Below, piece after piece: positions 5,534 to 7,025 of a stretch of 7,025 bases of DNA (positions are counted from its first letter, which is position 1; each line of letters begins with the position of its first letter). Below the pieces are notes generated by a model. It searched no databases and was not told the DNA's origin. It worked only from the letters and a program-made list of their open reading frames with translations. The stretch is from an uncultured bacterium (lineage in GTDB: Bacteria > Planctomycetota > Phycisphaerae > Phycisphaerales > SM1A02). Location: contig CAIPQY010000446.1 in NCBI GenBank assembly GCA_903867275.1, positions 1 to 7,025 on the forward strand, given 5' to 3'. The translations under genes and the position numbers were made by a program.

Positions 5534-5770
5534 ATGCTCGTCATCACGCGCCGCGAAGGCGAAGAAGTCATCATCGGCAACCCCGCGGCACCGCTGGGCA
5601 TTGTTCGCATCGCCGCCATCAAGGGCGATCGCGTTCGTCTGGCGTTCGAGTTTCCGCGCGAGATCGACGTGCACCGCCGCGAGGTGGCTGACCAGATCAA
5701 CGCGGCGGACAAGGACGGCAACCCCATCGCGGGTCAGATCCGTCCGGCGGCCGGCGGCGAGAACGCCTGA
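5534..5770 (+). CDS. csrA: CsrA/RsmA post-transcriptional regulator
   Basis: A 78-residue CsrA. The N-terminus MLVITRREGE matches the RNA-contacting first strand of the family. GIVRIAAIKGDRVRLAFEFPREIDVHRREV (22-51) covers the remaining strands, and Arg48 in the VHR motif corresponds to the essential RNA-binding Arg44 of the E. coli protein. CsrA acts as a strand-swapped dimer that binds GGA-containing RNA hairpins and controls translation and mRNA stability, often of motility and metabolism genes. The loop around 16-22 (NPAAPLG) is slightly longer than in E. coli, and the C-terminus extends about 17 residues past the usual 61. ATG 5534 is fixed by the conserved start and AGGAGG seven bases upstream. 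The open frame continuing upstream is rejected because it runs through the terminator. No fliW is present in the window. Confidence 0.95.
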   Translation: MLVITRREGEEVIIGNPAAPLGIVRIAAIKGDRVRLAFEFPREIDVHRREVADQINAADKDGNPIAGQIRPAAGGENA

Positions 5771-5807
5771 GCATCCTGGAAATCCGATCGCGTCGCGGCA
5801 CCCGGGT

Positions 5808-5813
5808 TAGACT
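5808..5813 (+). promoter_or_regulatory. -10 box for a predicted leaderless transcript
   Basis: TAGACT, preceded by GGGT, ends seven bases before the ATG at 5821, the usual distance between a -10 box and the transcription start. Transcription would then begin at or next to the A of the ATG. No Shine-Dalgarno is present upstream. A good -35 is not visible at 16-18 bases. Confidence 0.5.
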
Positions 5814-5820
5814 CGGTCGC

Positions 5821-7025
5821 ATGGTTTCGAACGTGGCGTGTCTGCGTCGGCTGATGCTCGCGTGCGCGTTGTGCCTGTCCGCGTGCGGCGGCGGAACCTA
5901 TCGCGGCGACCCCATGCGTCCGCTCACCGATCCTGGCGCGCTGCCCACCGATCAGGAAGCGGCCATGCGCAAGCTGGATGCCGCGCCGACGCCCGAATAC
6001 CTGAAGCAGCTGCAGCGCATCGTGTTCCAGCCCGGGTACACGCAGGACGTGCGGGTGATGGCCTTCGAGCGCCTGCAGAAGGGCGACGAGAAGACCCTGC
6101 AGGAACTGAAGAACGGCATCGCCATGAACCTGCCCAAGATGCAGGCGCTTTCGTGGCGCACATGGCTGAGCGAGCGCATCGCCAAGGAGGGCTGGAAGGA
6201 TCTCACGCCCACGCTTGTGCGCGCGTGGAGCGCACCCATGCCCGGCTGGGTGGAGAAGGACACGGATCGTCCGGAGCGCAAGGCGCTGGTGGTGCTGTAC
6301 GGCGAGGACCATCTGACCGATGTGCTGGTGGAACTTGTCGCCAACGCCAATCCGGTGACCGAACGCAATCTGCGCCTGCGCTGCTGGGAGCTGCTGCAGA
6401 AGCAGGGACAGCGGCAACGTCTGGTCACGCTGCTGGCCGACACGCAGGTGAAGCCCGACGACACGCTGTTGCGCGACCTTCGCACCTGTGCAGCGGAATT
6501 GGGCGTGGTGCCCACCACGCGCGAGGAGATCCTGTGGCTGCAGGCACTGCTCACCACGGCCAACGCCGGTTTCTGGGCCGAGGCGAAGGCGGCGGTGGCG
6601 CAGCTGCCCGAGGCCACGCGCACCACGCTGGAGATTCGCGAGCTTCCAACCGCGGTTGCGTGCGCGCGACACAAGCCCGAACTGCTGACGGCCAGCAACC
6701 AGGAGCTGTACGCCCGCGTGGAGGCGCGACGCAAGGCCAAGGGCAGTCGCATGGCCACGGCGTCGCTGGAGGGGTATGGCGGCGACTTCACCGAAACGCT
6801 GTACGCGCAGCGTGACAAGCTGCGCTGGGGCGATCTGGCGGCGATGACGTTGGCGATGGACCTGCTGGATGATCCGGTCGTGCGCAAGGCGATGTTCGAC
6901 TTGGGTGACCGCGACATCCAGGATCTCACCACCGAGTACGGTGGCGTGCTCACGGTGGACCGCGACGGAAAGCCCAAGCTGATCGAGTGCAAGCCGCGCA
7001 TCACCGGCAACGACACGCGCTTCGA
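5821..7025 (+). CDS. Lipoprotein of unknown family, 3' end beyond window
   Basis: An open frame of 401 codons runs uninterrupted to the right edge. The signal peptide ends in lipobox LSAC, giving Cys22 as the lipidated residue, followed by GGGT. The mature part is mostly helical, with repeated Leu/Ala-rich amphipathic helices from about 55 to 290 that recall HEAT-like or other alpha-solenoid repeats, such as LVELVANANPVTERNLRLRCWELL near 172-195. The last visible part (about 320-401) is different, with alternating strands (GGVLTVDRDGKPKLIECKP) suggesting a beta-containing C-terminal domain that continues outside. I do not recognise the family. The ATG at 5821 is chosen because of the lipoprotein signal and the -10 box seven bases upstream. 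It starts 50 bases after csrA but probably has its own promoter. Confidence 0.82.
   Translation, partial: MVSNVACLRRLMLACALCLSACGGGTYRGDPMRPLTDPGALPTDQEAAMRKLDAAPTPEYLKQLQRIVFQPGYTQDVRVMAFERLQKGDEKTLQELKNGIAMNLPKMQALSWRTWLSERIAKEGWKDLTPTLVRAWSAPMPGWVEKDTDRPERKALVVLYGEDHLTDVLVELVANANPVTERNLRLRCWELLQKQGQRQRLVTLLADTQVKPDDTLLRDLRTCAAELGVVPTTREEILWLQALLTTANAGFWAEAKAAVAQLPEATRTTLEIRELPTAVACARHKPELLTASNQELYARVEARRKAKGSRMATASLEGYGGDFTETLYAQRDKLRWGDLAAMTLAMDLLDDPVVRKAMFDLGDRDIQDLTTEYGGVLTVDRDGKPKLIECKPRITGNDTRF

Noticed and set aside
6182..6189. CANGGANG match (CAAGGAGG) in a small hairpin inside the last gene
   Set aside because: A single match in coding sequence with only a 3-bp stem; similar lone matches near 1390 and 5708 show the background rate.
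5838..6815. Plus-strand open frame of 325 residues overlapping the last gene
   Set aside because: Its composition is Ala/Gly/His/Arg-biased, and the frame starting at 5821 has a lipoprotein signal, normal composition and no stop to the window end.
1..7025. CRISPR arrays, insertion sequences, tRNA or rRNA genes
   Set aside because: No regularly spaced long repeats, transposase motifs, terminal inverted repeats or recognisable RNA-gene signatures were found on reading through the window.

Overview
The window is GC-rich bacterial DNA with strong G/C bias at third codon positions. The gene content (DUF2752 membrane protein, several lipoproteins of unknown family, an mraZ standing apart from a dcw cluster, csrA) would fit a planctomycete, perhaps of the Phycisphaerae. 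That assignment is an inference from gene content and base composition; no rRNA or marker phylogeny is available here.

Layout. (1) Positions 22-2829, plus strand: a tightly overlapped operon of a DUF2752 membrane protein, two lipoproteins with a shared CsgG/LpoB-like pattern, and a divergent GT-B glycosyltransferase-like protein. Each junction is a 4-base ATGA or GTGA overlap. (2) Positions 2748-4423, minus strand: a flavin-reductase-like gene followed by an amidohydrolase-2 family gene. The amidohydrolase converges on the glycosyltransferase-like gene and overlaps its 3' end by 82 bases. (3) Positions 4424-4621: a relatively AT-rich divergent intergenic region holding the mraZ promoter and three 10-bp tandem repeats that look like MraZ boxes. 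(4) mraZ at 4622-5086. (5) Positions 5087-5533: no protein gene. It holds a run of hairpins with ANGGAN hexaloops, a strong intrinsic terminator, then a separate promoter and leader for csrA. (6) csrA at 5534-5770. (7) From 5821 to the window end: a large lipoprotein gene of unknown family, open at the 3' edge, with a -10 box placed so that its mRNA would be leaderless.

The most interesting part is the gap between mraZ and csrA. Four copies of the ten-base pattern CCANGGAWGG lie within about 145 bases. Each forms a hairpin whose hexaloop is ANGGAN closed by a C-G pair, which is the known high-affinity binding element of CsrA/RsmE proteins. The two AUGGAA hairpins differ at the outer pair of the shared stem in a pairing-preserving way. 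The array ends in a 14-bp perfect hairpin plus U-tract. This is what a CsrB/RsmZ-type CsrA-sequestering RNA looks like, but it lies directly beside csrA and downstream of mraZ. RNAs of this type are best known from Gammaproteobacteria. It may be an independent small RNA, a 3'-UTR-derived RNA of the mraZ transcript, or an autoregulatory terminator region between mraZ and csrA.
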